From contig DAOTTQ010000030.1 of NCBI GenBank assembly GCA_034437555.1, positions 84,099 through 148,098 on the forward strand: DNA of 64,000 nucleotides, written 5' to 3'. How positions within the stretch are numbered: position 1 is the stretch's first letter; the number at the start of each line of letters is the position of its first letter. Shown piece by piece: positions 49,947-59,379 of the stretch. The notes under the pieces were generated by a model. That model worked only from the letters and a program-made list of their open reading frames with translations. It had not been told where the DNA came from and made no database searches. Source of the DNA: JANWYT01 sp034437555 (lineage in GTDB: Bacteria > Chloroflexota > Anaerolineae > Aggregatilineales > Phototrophicaceae). Position numbers and translations under genes: made by a program.

Positions 49947-51569
49947 TTAGTGATGTGCTTCTGCGTGGTCGCCGTCATGATGTTCTTCATCATCATGGTG
50001 GTGGCTAACCATTGCTTGTGCGCTAAAGATAAGCGTAAGAATGGCGAACACGCCTGCTTGCGCTGTCCCTACAATGAACTCTAGCAAGAGAATGATAGCA
50101 GGAACAGTTGTACCCACCAAGAACATAATCACTGCAAAGAGAACCGTACCCGCAAATAACGCGCCGAAAAGACGGAACGAGAGCGAAATGATTTTACCGA
50201 ATTCAGACACAATTTCAAAGATGCCTACGATAAAGTCAATTGCACCAAGCGGTTTATTGCCAAGATTGCCTAATGCACGAATGTTAATGAACTTTTGGAA
50301 GTAACCCAAGCCCAATTCGCTAATCCCAAAGGCTTGAATGACCAAGAATGCAAGAATCGCCAGCCCCAGCGTAAAGCTAAGGTCGGTGGTCATACCGCGC
50401 ACAAAGGGTGTTACTGTAAACAGTTGGTTTTGAAGTGTGGTGGCTTCGTAACCTAGCAATTCACTACGCAATGTCAGTGTTTGCCCTGCTACTAATGCGC
50501 TGTTGCTGTATACACCGGGCGCAAGTTCTACACCAGGCGATTCTACAACGGCTTCTTCTGGGGCAGCTTCACCGTCTGGAGCGGGTGTTGCTTCGCCTTC
50601 TGGCGTAGCTTCACCGTCTTGTTGGGTGTTGCCAAGTACCTTAGCCGCCGCTTCGCCCGCGCCCGCGCTGTGGTCGCCTTCGGCTTTTGCCACTTCTAGG
50701 CTGGGGTTATTGGCAAAGATGCCTTCAGTTGTAAAGACAACTTCCGCCCACCCTTGATAAGCCACAGGCTCAATATAAGCACTGGTTTGTACCACTTCGC
50801 CTGCGCGAAGAGTAGCTACTTCTTCATTGTATTGGGCAACAATGCTTTCTAGCGTGTCGCCTTCTGCAACGGTATAAGTAACGGCTTTATCTAAGAAGGG
50901 GTCTAGCTGTGTGGGAAGGTATTCCGCGTACTTGTCTAAGCCGAACATGGCTTCACAACGATAAAAGCTGTCAGACGTGGCAGCTGTTCCCACGTTGAGG
51001 GGGCGGTTTACGTTATAGGTAAAGTACGTTCTACCCGCCAATTCGTGCTGTGTTACAGGAAAGCCGTTAAAGGCAACGGGTTCATAGGCGGCACAGTGCA
51101 GTACCCCCACAGTTTCCACGCCCGGAATCAGCTTGCCCAAGTTCCCTGCCAGCAAGTATAAGAAAAGACTTGCCACCAATGGGAACAGCAGGTTACGCAC
51201 TTTTGGTTTTGTGCCTGCTTGTGACTTTGTTAAGCCCCACATCGCTTCAACAATAAGTTCATAGAACCCTTGCCAACGATTTGGGATTTTGTTCGTCCAT
51301 CCCTTAGACACGCGACGCGCGTTAAGAGCGATGATTAGCACAATAATCGTTGCCAGCCCTGCGCCACCCAAAAAGGTATTGACGAAGATTGCTTGCAAGT
51401 TTGCATCGGGCCAACCAATTAAATATTTTTCTGCCGGCACGCTAATGACGGGCAGTGTCACCGCTTGGTTTGCGCCAGGGAGCAACACAAACGGCGGAAG
51501 GACACAGAACAAAATCGCAAACACGATAATGCCTGCTAACACAGCGAAACCGCGTGTATTGGTATTCAT
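49947..51569 (-). CDS. atpB: F-type ATP synthase subunit a with large LysM-like extracytoplasmic insertion
   Basis: 540 residues, about twice a normal a subunit. Residues 1-150 hold the first helices; the half-channel core is C-terminal (LSFRLFGALFAGTVLFAVIM, with the essential Arg at 466). Between them, residues about 150-392 form a hydrophilic insertion containing a LysM-like stretch (TYTVAEGDTLESIVAQYNE, 231-249) and an acidic Pro/Glu/Ala-rich linker (about 316-345). The tail is His/Asp-rich (SHHHDDEEHH). The insertion would face the outside if the topology is normal. AAAGGAGGGG 6 bases before the ATG. Confidence 0.93.
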   Translation of the reverse strand: MNTNTRGFAVLAGIIVFAILFCVLPPFVLLPGANQAVTLPVISVPAEKYLIGWPDANLQAIFVNTFLGGAGLATIIVLIIALNARRVSKGWTNKIPNRWQGFYELIVEAMWGLTKSQAGTKPKVRNLLFPLVASLFLYLLAGNLGKLIPGVETVGVLHCAAYEPVAFNGFPVTQHELAGRTYFTYNVNRPLNVGTAATSDSFYRCEAMFGLDKYAEYLPTQLDPFLDKAVTYTVAEGDTLESIVAQYNEEVATLRAGEVVQTSAYIEPVAYQGWAEVVFTTEGIFANNPSLEVAKAEGDHSAGAGEAAAKVLGNTQQDGEATPEGEATPAPDGEAAPEEAVVESPGVELAPGVYSNSALVAGQTLTLRSELLGYEATTLQNQLFTVTPFVRGMTTDLSFTLGLAILAFLVIQAFGISELGLGYFQKFINIRALGNLGNKPLGAIDFIVGIFEIVSEFGKIISLSFRLFGALFAGTVLFAVIMFLVGTTVPAIILLLEFIVGTAQAGVFAILTLIFSAQAMVSHHHDDEEHHDGDHAEAHH

Positions 51570-51617
51570 CTGTTCCCCTCCTTTCGAGCGTTTACAAAAA
51601 TGATGTCTTTCAAAGGA

Positions 51618-51902
51618 CTACTCCTCTTCTTGATGCGATGAATCTTGTTGCAATTCTCGCGGCATGGGGGGTGTGATGCGACTTACTAACCCCAAAGCCA
51701 ATCGAATCATTAGATACAAGCTGATAGGAACGCTACACACCAACAAAGTAATGGTGGCGGGTCCGCGTCGTCCTATCTGGCTATCTATCCATAACCCGAT
51801 AATAAGCGCAACGGTAATGACCAACATAGTGACCAACCCCGTCAGCGCGGATATCCCTGTAATTGTTAAATTTCTTATGCGTGATGGCTTCTCATTCGCC
51901 AT
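51618..51902 (-). CDS. AtpI/AtpZ-like F0 assembly protein
   Basis: 94 residues from the ATG at 51902. Two transmembrane helices (LTGLVTMLVITVALIIGLWID; ATITLLVCSVPISLYLMIRLALG) separated by SQIGRRGP, then a polar tail. Position at the head of the atp operon and the GLWIDSQIGRRGP loop fit the AtpZ/AtpI family, which assists c-ring assembly or Mg transport. Short and poorly conserved, so the name is partly contextual. Confidence 0.75.
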   Translation of the reverse strand: MANEKPSRIRNLTITGISALTGLVTMLVITVALIIGLWIDSQIGRRGPATITLLVCSVPISLYLMIRLALGLVSRITPPMPRELQQDSSHQEEE

Positions 51903-52046
51903 AAAAACTGCTTTCAAACGCGACTGCGAATTTTATCACAAACTTTTCGCAATTGCCAAATGTTTACGCACCACTCATCAAAAGTTGAGTTGATTAGTGT
52001 GATAACTTGCCCCAACTTGAGGTTAAACAAAAGCAAAACCAGCCTC

Positions 52047-52071
52047 ACAAGGGGCAAGATATACCCCTTGT
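52047..52071 (-). terminator. Hairpin between the nuo and atp operons
   Basis: ACAAGGGG / CCCCTTGT, 8-bp stem with a 9-base loop, 25 bases after nuoN. The minus-strand tract after it is T-poor at first (GAGGCTGGTTTTGC), so termination may be partial and allow readthrough into atp. Confidence 0.6.
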
Positions 52072-52095
52072 AACGCCTTTTTTACACAGGTAGCA

Positions 52096-53610
52096 CTACA
52101 TACCGCTTATCATCACACGGGCAAGCTCTTGGATGGCTTGCGCCCCGTTTCGCGCCCAATCAATAATCTGCGCAGGCACAATGCCCAAAAGCAACACAAC
52201 CACGCTGGTAATCCCTAGCAACCACGCATAAGGGCGTGAGATGCCAATAGGCTTGTCTTGGTCGGGGCTGGGGTCTACATACATGACCTTAATCACCACC
52301 AAGTAGTAGTACAACGCCACAATGCTATTGAGTACGCCAATAATGGCTAAACCCACCAAATTCGCTTCTACGGCGGCTTGGAACAAGAAGAACTTGCCAA
52401 AGAAGCCCGCCGCTGGGGGAATCCCTGCCAGCGAAAGCAAGCCAATGGTCATGGCAAGTGCCAGCCATGGGCTACGGCGTTGCAGACTTGCCAAGTCTTT
52501 GATGTCTTCGCTCTTGGTGGCTTCGGCAAACAGCACCACGCCCCCAAAGATAAGCAAGTTAGAGAACGTGTACATAAACAGGTAGAACGCCACGCTAGAC
52601 ACGCCAAGAGAGGGGTCTGGCGACTGCAGTGCCACCAATCCCACCAGCACATAGCCCGCCTGTGCAATGGACGAATACGCCAACATACGCTTGATGTTGG
52701 TTTGGCGTAACGCCAACACATTCCCCAGCGTCATAGACACAATGCTAAGCACTGTAAGCAAGCTCACCCAGAACATCTGAATTTGTCGCCCATCAATGAC
52801 CAAGCCGGAGGGGAATACCACCATAAAGAAGCGCAACAACAGCGCAAAACTCGCGCTTTTGCTTGCCACACTCACAAATGCCGTCACAGGGGTGGGTGCG
52901 CCCTCATAAACATCAGGTGTCCAGAAGTGGAAGGGCACAATGCTAATCTTAAAGCCAAAGCCCACGACCACCATCAGTAACGCCGCCAACACTGGCACAA
53001 AGTTATCGCCTGCCCCACTGGCAAGCGTTTGACCAATGCCATCAATCGACGTATGTCCTGTAAAGCCAAAGAGCAAGCTAAAGCCGTAGAGCAAGATTGC
53101 GCTGGCAAACGAGCCAAACAGGAAGTACTTTAAGCCACTTTCTGCGCTACGTTCACTTTGACGACCAAACGATGCCAAGATGTACAACGGAATGGACACG
53201 GTTTCAACCGCGACAAAAATCAGCACAAGGTCATTTGCGCCCACCATCAAGCAACCGCCTAAGGTGGAAATCACCACAATCAAATGATACTCGCCACGAT
53301 TGCGCGTTTGACTATCGCTGATTGCCATCAGGCTGGCTAATGCGCCTGCCAACAACACCATAACCTTAAAGATTTGTGACAGCCCATCGTAGCGCACAGT
53401 GCCACCCCAAAAGAGCGTTTGCTCTTGGGGTGACCAGATGAAGGGCGTAATTGCCAAAAGCCCCATGCCAAACGCCGCCACATAGGCAATGTTGGGTCGG
53501 TTTTCTTTTGACAAGTACGAGTCCAAAAGCAAGAGAACCGCCGCCAAAATCGTCAAGCCTAATTCACTTGAAACAGACGGCAGACTGGCTAAAAAGTTAA
53601 ATTCGTCCAC
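52096..53610 (-). CDS. nuoN: NADH-quinone oxidoreductase subunit N
   Basis: 504 residues from a GTG start with a G-rich binding site inside the end of nuoM. About 14 transmembrane helices of the antiporter-like Mrp fold: IFVAVETVSIPLYILASFGR, GFGFKISIVPFHFWTPDVYEGAPTPVTAFVS (split) and RMLAYSSIAQAGYVLVG. One of the proton-pumping subunits of the complex I membrane arm. Last gene of the operon. Confidence 0.95.
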   Translation of the reverse strand: MDEFNFLASLPSVSSELGLTILAAVLLLLDSYLSKENRPNIAYVAAFGMGLLAITPFIWSPQEQTLFWGGTVRYDGLSQIFKVMVLLAGALASLMAISDSQTRNRGEYHLIVVISTLGGCLMVGANDLVLIFVAVETVSIPLYILASFGRQSERSAESGLKYFLFGSFASAILLYGFSLLFGFTGHTSIDGIGQTLASGAGDNFVPVLAALLMVVVGFGFKISIVPFHFWTPDVYEGAPTPVTAFVSVASKSASFALLLRFFMVVFPSGLVIDGRQIQMFWVSLLTVLSIVSMTLGNVLALRQTNIKRMLAYSSIAQAGYVLVGLVALQSPDPSLGVSSVAFYLFMYTFSNLLIFGGVVLFAEATKSEDIKDLASLQRRSPWLALAMTIGLLSLAGIPPAAGFFGKFFLFQAAVEANLVGLAIIGVLNSIVALYYYLVVIKVMYVDPSPDQDKPIGISRPYAWLLGITSVVVLLLGIVPAQIIDWARNGAQAIQELARVMISGM

Positions 53611-53611
53611 G

Positions 53612-55333
53612 TTACATCCCCCCCAAAAGCATGACTACAGGCTTTAAGCCTTCACTAATCATGGGAGCCATAATGGCTGGATACAAGCCAAGTACCAACA
53701 AGGGCGTGCCAAGCAACAAAAGAATGATGCGGTCTGTGATGGCAATGTCGTCCACATCGGGGTATTTTTCTGCGTCAAATTCACCAAAGAACACCCTCCC
53801 CGTTACGCGCAACACATACGCCGCCGTTATCACAATACCAAGCGCGGCGATAATCACCAGCACGCTATAGTAATTCGTCAGGGTAAAGCTACCAATTTGT
53901 AGCGAGACACTGTCGCTGGCGTTCCACATGCCTTGGAAGATGGGGAACTCGGCAATAAAGCCACTAAAGCCCGGCATCCCCATACTGGTAAGACCGCCCA
54001 CCACAAACGCCACCGCCACCCAAGGCATCTTTTTAACAAAGCCGCCCAATGAGGGAATGTCGCGGGTGTGTGCGCGTTCATACACCATGCCCACACAACC
54101 AAAGAACAACGCCGTCATAGCACCATGGCTAAACATTTGCAAGCCTGCGCCCGTCATCCCCACCATGTTCATGGTTGCCCACCCCATAGAGACTAGCCCC
54201 ATGTGTGACACAGAGGAGAAGCCAATAACGTACTTAAAGTCACGTTGTCTAAAGGCAATCAACGCCCCATACACCACGTTAATCAGCGTTAAGAACACAA
54301 TCCATGGCAAATGCACTTGTGCGCCTTCAGGGAGCATTTGTACCCCCACACGCAACGCAGCAAACGCCCCTAGCTTCATTAGCACGCCCGCATGAATCAT
54401 CGAAACCGCCGTAGGGGCAGCCACATGACCATCAGGTGACCAATTGTGGAAGGGGAACACGCCCGCCATTACGCCAAAGCCAATGAACATGAAGGGGAAC
54501 CAGAACTTCGCAAACGTCAGCACTTCAATCCCTAAATAGCCCGACACATCAAACGCGCCGTTTTCAGTGGCAAGCGTCAGCTGTACAAGGTTAAAACTGC
54601 CGTGTGTGGCATCTTGAGGCAGAAGGCCCGCAGCAACCGCAGCATCAAAAACCGCCTTGCCTTCGTTGGCAAAGAATTGACCTGACGTAAAGTACATGGC
54701 AATTGCGCCCACCAATGCCACCACGCTACCCACAAGGATATAGAGCGTTAGTTTCATGGCAGCATATTCGCGTAGCTTCACCCAACCCCACCCTGCAATG
54801 AGGATGTACATGGGGAAAATGGCGAGTTCGTAGAAGAAGAACAGCAAGAACATATCGACGCTGATAAACACGCCCATCACGCCCGCAACTAAGAGCATAA
54901 AGAACGCCATAAACTCGCGCAGTCTGTCTGTGATACGCCAGCTAATGAGTACGCCTGCTACGGCAACCATGCCTGTAAGAAGCACCATCGGTGCAGCCAA
55001 ACCGTCCACCCCTAGATGATAGGAAATGCCCGCACTAGGCACCCACGCCACATATTCCTCAAAAATGAGGGCTTCGGAGAAGGCTTGGGTGGCGGCTGTT
55101 TTGCCAATGCTTTCGTCTACCAGAAGCGTATCGCTAAACACGCCTTCTTCACTGGCAGCCAAACCGTTATAGGTAAAGAACACCACCGCCGAAAGAACAA
55201 GCGTAACGACGGCAGCCGTGATAGATACCCCCCGAATGAGGTCACGGCTATTGGGTGGAAAGAACAACATCACCACCCCTGCAACCACAGGGATGAAGAT
55301 AAGCGCACTAAGAATCGGGAAATTAAAGTCCAT
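53612..55333 (-). CDS. nuoM: NADH-quinone oxidoreductase subunit M (copy 1)
   Basis: 573 residues, longer than the usual 500. Conserved core: FFYELAIFPMYILIAGWG with the key Glu, FHNWSPDGHVAAPTAVSMIHAGVLMKLGAF (split) and YVIGFSSVSHMGLVSMG. The extra length is an N-terminal extracytoplasmic loop (about 45-95) and a loop at about 205-255 (GQFFANEGKAVFDAAVAAG). It lies 4 bp after another NuoM gene. Confidence 0.93.
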   Translation of the reverse strand: MDFNFPILSALIFIPVVAGVVMLFFPPNSRDLIRGVSITAAVVTLVLSAVVFFTYNGLAASEEGVFSDTLLVDESIGKTAATQAFSEALIFEEYVAWVPSAGISYHLGVDGLAAPMVLLTGMVAVAGVLISWRITDRLREFMAFFMLLVAGVMGVFISVDMFLLFFFYELAIFPMYILIAGWGWVKLREYAAMKLTLYILVGSVVALVGAIAMYFTSGQFFANEGKAVFDAAVAAGLLPQDATHGSFNLVQLTLATENGAFDVSGYLGIEVLTFAKFWFPFMFIGFGVMAGVFPFHNWSPDGHVAAPTAVSMIHAGVLMKLGAFAALRVGVQMLPEGAQVHLPWIVFLTLINVVYGALIAFRQRDFKYVIGFSSVSHMGLVSMGWATMNMVGMTGAGLQMFSHGAMTALFFGCVGMVYERAHTRDIPSLGGFVKKMPWVAVAFVVGGLTSMGMPGFSGFIAEFPIFQGMWNASDSVSLQIGSFTLTNYYSVLVIIAALGIVITAAYVLRVTGRVFFGEFDAEKYPDVDDIAITDRIILLLLGTPLLVLGLYPAIMAPMISEGLKPVVMLLGGM

Positions 55334-55337
55334 GTGT

Positions 55338-56948
55338 TTACCCCGTCCCGTTCATAAAGATATGGCTCACGCTGGTGTTAATCACTGTCATAATCCAGTT
55401 TGGCACCAAGCCCGTCACCAAGATAAGCACCAAAAGAGGCGCAATAGCCACAAATTCGCGGCGGTCTAGCTCTAGGTCATAGTCTGCCCAGCGCATGTTA
55501 AAGGGTCCCTGCAATACAGCGCGAATCCCTTTAAGGATGTAGCTCCCTGTAAACAGCAAGCCAATCATCGAAACCACTGTTAAGCCCGTAAAGACGGGGT
55601 ACGCGCCACGCACCACCATAAACTCACCAATGAAGCCGTTTAAGCCTGGTAAGCCCAAACTTGCCAAGCTGGCAAAGATGAACACCGTGCCGAAAATGGG
55701 GGCTTTTACCCACAAACCGCCGTACTCATCAAGATTGCGCGTGTGTGTTTTGTGGTAAATACCACCCGCCAAAAGGAACATCGCCGCGCTAGACAAGCCG
55801 TGATTAAACATTTGGATGACCGCGCCATTCGTGGCAATAATGGCGTTTTGTGTGGCTTCGGCAGATAAACCGCCCGCGCGCCACATTTCGCCATAGCTGA
55901 TAGCCATAACCGCCAAGCCCAAGCCCACAAAGCCCATGTGATTCACCGAGCTATACGCCACCAAGCGTTTGATGTCATTTTGACCCAACGCTGCTAATGC
56001 GCCCAAGACAATCCCAAGCACGGCAAGCCACGCAAACAGGGTTGCCACGTTAATGCCCAAAAGCGGAATATCGCTAATCCACACATCAGGAAAGAACGGA
56101 ATGACCAAGCGCAAAAAGCCATACGCGCCCAGCTTAAGCATCACACCCGCCAACAGCATTGAACCTGCGGTGGGTGCTTCGCCATGGGCATCGGGTAGCC
56201 ATGTGTGGAAGGGCCAAATTGGCACTTTGATACAGAAGGCAATAAAGAAGCCCACAAACGATAAGGCTTTTACGGTTGCCACCGGAATCCCTAGAAAGGC
56301 TTCTTTGTCGGCAGCGAATTGGGGCCAAATGTTGGCGATTTGGGCAATATCGTATGTGCCAGTGCTAAAGCCGATGAGCTGGGTTGCCAAGAGCATCCCT
56401 AGCGTGCCACCAATACTGTAAATCATAAACTTGGTAGACGCATAGTGACGGTTGGGTCCGCCCCATTGGTTGATGATGAAGTACATTGGCACAAGCGATA
56501 ATTCATAAAACAAGAAGAAAATCATCAAGTCCATGCTGACAAACACGCCCATCAAGCCTGTTTCAAAGAACAGCAGCAGCGCAAGGTGCGTGTTGGCGCG
56601 GTCTTCTACTTCCCAGCTGATGAGGATTGCCAGTGGCGTAAGCAAGCCCGTTAAAAGCACCATTGTTGCGCTAATGCCGTCAATGCCTAAGTGCCAAGAT
56701 GCCCCCAGCAGTTCAAACCAAGGGATTTTGACGATGAAGGCATATTGGTCTTCCCCAATAGCAGGCGCGTTTTGTTGATAGATAAAGAATATCGCCACGC
56801 TTAATCCGCCAATGAGTACAGCGAAAATGAGCGATAGCACGCGCGCCAGCCACTTGTTTTGGGGCATAATCATAACGACCAAGCCCGCGAGGGCAGGCGC
56901 AAAAACGAGAACTGAAAGCGGGTCAAATCCGAAAATATTCAGCATCAT
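55338..56948 (-). CDS. nuoM: NADH-quinone oxidoreductase subunit M (copy 2)
   Basis: 536 residues. FFLFYELSLVPMYFIINQWGG, FHTWLPDAHGEAPTAGSMLLAGVMLKLGAYG (split) and RLVAYSSVNHMGFVGLG are the standard NuoM proton-channel motifs, closer to consensus than copy 1. AAGGGG before ATGATG supports the start. It immediately follows nuoL. Confidence 0.95.
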   Translation of the reverse strand: MMLNIFGFDPLSVLVFAPALAGLVVMIMPQNKWLARVLSLIFAVLIGGLSVAIFFIYQQNAPAIGEDQYAFIVKIPWFELLGASWHLGIDGISATMVLLTGLLTPLAILISWEVEDRANTHLALLLFFETGLMGVFVSMDLMIFFLFYELSLVPMYFIINQWGGPNRHYASTKFMIYSIGGTLGMLLATQLIGFSTGTYDIAQIANIWPQFAADKEAFLGIPVATVKALSFVGFFIAFCIKVPIWPFHTWLPDAHGEAPTAGSMLLAGVMLKLGAYGFLRLVIPFFPDVWISDIPLLGINVATLFAWLAVLGIVLGALAALGQNDIKRLVAYSSVNHMGFVGLGLAVMAISYGEMWRAGGLSAEATQNAIIATNGAVIQMFNHGLSSAAMFLLAGGIYHKTHTRNLDEYGGLWVKAPIFGTVFIFASLASLGLPGLNGFIGEFMVVRGAYPVFTGLTVVSMIGLLFTGSYILKGIRAVLQGPFNMRWADYDLELDRREFVAIAPLLVLILVTGLVPNWIMTVINTSVSHIFMNGTG

Positions 56949-56955
56949 TAACCCC

Positions 56956-59370
56956 TTATTGTGCCGTTACCGCACCAGCCGAAAGCGCAAGAACCACGCC
57001 GATGACCAGTACCGCAACCAAAACCAGTAAAAGATACTGTTGGATGTGACCGCTTTGCGAACCGCGCAAAAAGCCACCCAACTGATAGAACCAGCGTGGA
57101 ATACCGTCACCAACGCCATCAATGAGCCAAGCGTTCATCACCTTAATGAAGTCGCCTAGCCAGGTAAAGAAGCGTGCAGTAGCATGAAGAATACCGTCAA
57201 TCGCGCCCTTATCTAAGAACTCATTTACCCATTTTGCAACGGCTTGTGAAGGCTTAACAAAAACGGCGGAGTAGAGGTCATCAAAGTAGTAACGCTTTTG
57301 TAGTGTTGTAAACACGCTATCGCCCAAAACGGTCTGCATGGGGTCGGTTTCGCCCGCTTGTAGGGTTTTGCGCCCGTACATTAGCCAGCCCACGTACAAG
57401 CCACCCAATGCCACCGCAAAGGACACGCCGACAGGAATCAGGCTAAAGGGTGGGTGAACAGGGAAGATATTATCTACTGCCACCACGCTGTATTCTAAGT
57501 AGTAGAAGAAGGGGTTATGTTCGGGGCTAAAGATGCTCCCAAGAATGGGAAAGTCACTAGGAACGCCCACAAAGCCCGCAAACAGCGCAAACACCGACAA
57601 GATGATGAGGGGCAATTGCATCGTTTGGCTAATGATGCTCCGCGCCCCACCCAGAGAAGCGTGTTTGGCTTCTTCGGTGCGGGCTTCGCCCAAGAACGTC
57701 ATCGAAATTTGGCGCATGGTATAGAACGCCGTCATAAAGGCGGCAATTGCCAGCGTAAAGAACACCAACGCATGAAGCCCATAGCCATTGGTAAGACCAT
57801 ACCAAGCGTCTGCCAAAATTTCATCTTTAGACCAAAAGCCTGCGGTGACGATGGGGAAGCCCGAAAGTGACAAACCGCCGATTAAGAAGGCGATAAACGT
57901 CACAGGGATTTTCTTTGCCAAACCGCCCATATTCCGCATGTCTTGGGGGTCGAAGTGAGGTGCATGAGAGGCTTCTTCGGGGTGGGCGTGGGCGTGATGG
58001 TCATCGTGTGCGTGTTCATCATGAATTTCGTTGTGGGAATGTTGCTCATCGTGTTCGTCGTCATGGTCATGGTCGTGGTGTTTATGAACGTGGTGTTCGC
58101 CATGTTCCATCGCGTGAATCACACTACCAGAAGCCATAAACAGCAACGCCTTAAAGAAAGCGTGGGTAATCAGGTGGAAGGTGGCTGCGACGTATGCGCC
58201 AATGCCCAAAGCTGCCATCATGAAGCCCAATTGTGAAATTGTGCTGTACGCCAGTACGGCTTTTACGTCGTTTTGGGCGACTGCCATCGTTGCTGCAAAC
58301 AGTGCCGTAAACGCACCCACCACCGCCAAAATCGTTAGTGGCGCATTATAAATGCCCGCGTGGGGGTCGGCTGCACCAAACACATCGCCCGTCCCTACAA
58401 AGAGGGGGTACATGCGAATGATGGCATAAATGCCCGCGCTCACCATTGCCGCAGCATGGATCATTGCGCTAACGGGCGTAGGTCCTTCCATCGCATCGGG
58501 AAGCCACACATGCAAAGGAAACTGTGCCGACTTGCCAATGGTGCCGATAATCAGGAAAATGCTAATCAAGCCTGCTGCACTTAAGCCCAAGCCCCCCCCG
58601 ATAATGGCGGGCGTACCTGCCAAGTTTTCTAGGACAGCAGGGTTATAGAGAATGTCTCTAAAGGTCAATGTGCCAGTGCTTGCGTACAAGTACACAATAC
58701 CCAAGAGCATAATCACGTCTGCCACGCGCGTTACTGTAAAGGCTTTAATGGCTGCGCGATAGGCGGTGTGCTTCTCAAACCAGAAGCCGATGAGCAGATA
58801 AGAACACACGCCCATCACTTCCCAGCCCACAAACAAGAGCAGTAAGTTATCGCTTATGGTTAGCGTAAGCATTGCGCCCGCAAACAAGCTAATGAGAGCA
58901 AAGAAGCGCGATTGGCGTGGGTCATGAGCCATATAGCCAATGCTGTAGATGAAGATACACAGCACTGCTAAAGGCACCATAAAGAGCAGCATCGCATTTA
59001 GAGGGTCTACTAACACGCCAATTTTTAGCGATGTGACCCCTGTGGCTAACCACTCGATAGAGCTTGCAAAAAATTTGTCGTCTTTGCCGAATTTGTCTAT
59101 GCCCCAGCTTTGGAAAACCAAGTTCCAGCTGATAAGCAACGCCATCACGATACCGCTCATACCTACGATAATGCTTAAAATCCTGCTCCATTGTGTGGCA
59201 ACAGGCACAAGCATGCCGTTATAGTCGGGGTGATGTCCGCCATAGTCATGGCTTGTGGCAGGGGTCATCTTGGCGCGGTTTGTTGCAAATGTGATAATCA
59301 CAAACGCCAATAGGGGGCCCAAAGGCACAAGCCAAGGCAAGAAATTCGGGTCACTGAAGTTAATATCCAT
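56956..59370 (-). CDS. nuoL: NADH-quinone oxidoreductase subunit L with His-rich loop
   Basis: 804 residues; standard NuoL is about 615-650. Core motifs: LLLFVGWEVMGVCSYLLIGFWF, AQFPLHVWLPDAMEGPTPVSAMIHAAAMV (split), VLAYSTISQLGFM. The extra length comes from a His/Asp/Glu-rich loop at about 418-470 (HHDHDHDDEHDEQHSHN), just before the conserved DPQDMRNMGGL, and from N- and C-terminal extensions. The C-terminal region includes the long lateral helix area. Terminal proton-pump subunit of complex I. Confidence 0.95.
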   Translation of the reverse strand: MDINFSDPNFLPWLVPLGPLLAFVIITFATNRAKMTPATSHDYGGHHPDYNGMLVPVATQWSRILSIIVGMSGIVMALLISWNLVFQSWGIDKFGKDDKFFASSIEWLATGVTSLKIGVLVDPLNAMLLFMVPLAVLCIFIYSIGYMAHDPRQSRFFALISLFAGAMLTLTISDNLLLLFVGWEVMGVCSYLLIGFWFEKHTAYRAAIKAFTVTRVADVIMLLGIVYLYASTGTLTFRDILYNPAVLENLAGTPAIIGGGLGLSAAGLISIFLIIGTIGKSAQFPLHVWLPDAMEGPTPVSAMIHAAAMVSAGIYAIIRMYPLFVGTGDVFGAADPHAGIYNAPLTILAVVGAFTALFAATMAVAQNDVKAVLAYSTISQLGFMMAALGIGAYVAATFHLITHAFFKALLFMASGSVIHAMEHGEHHVHKHHDHDHDDEHDEQHSHNEIHDEHAHDDHHAHAHPEEASHAPHFDPQDMRNMGGLAKKIPVTFIAFLIGGLSLSGFPIVTAGFWSKDEILADAWYGLTNGYGLHALVFFTLAIAAFMTAFYTMRQISMTFLGEARTEEAKHASLGGARSIISQTMQLPLIILSVFALFAGFVGVPSDFPILGSIFSPEHNPFFYYLEYSVVAVDNIFPVHPPFSLIPVGVSFAVALGGLYVGWLMYGRKTLQAGETDPMQTVLGDSVFTTLQKRYYFDDLYSAVFVKPSQAVAKWVNEFLDKGAIDGILHATARFFTWLGDFIKVMNAWLIDGVGDGIPRWFYQLGGFLRGSQSGHIQQYLLLVLVAVLVIGVVLALSAGAVTAQ

Positions 59371-59379
59371 AACCGCGTC

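Noticed and set aside
57943..58236. Valine/methionine-rich plus-strand frame opposite nuoL
   Set aside because: It is the antisense of the His-rich NuoL loop, so the hydrophobic look is a by-product of His/Asp codons.
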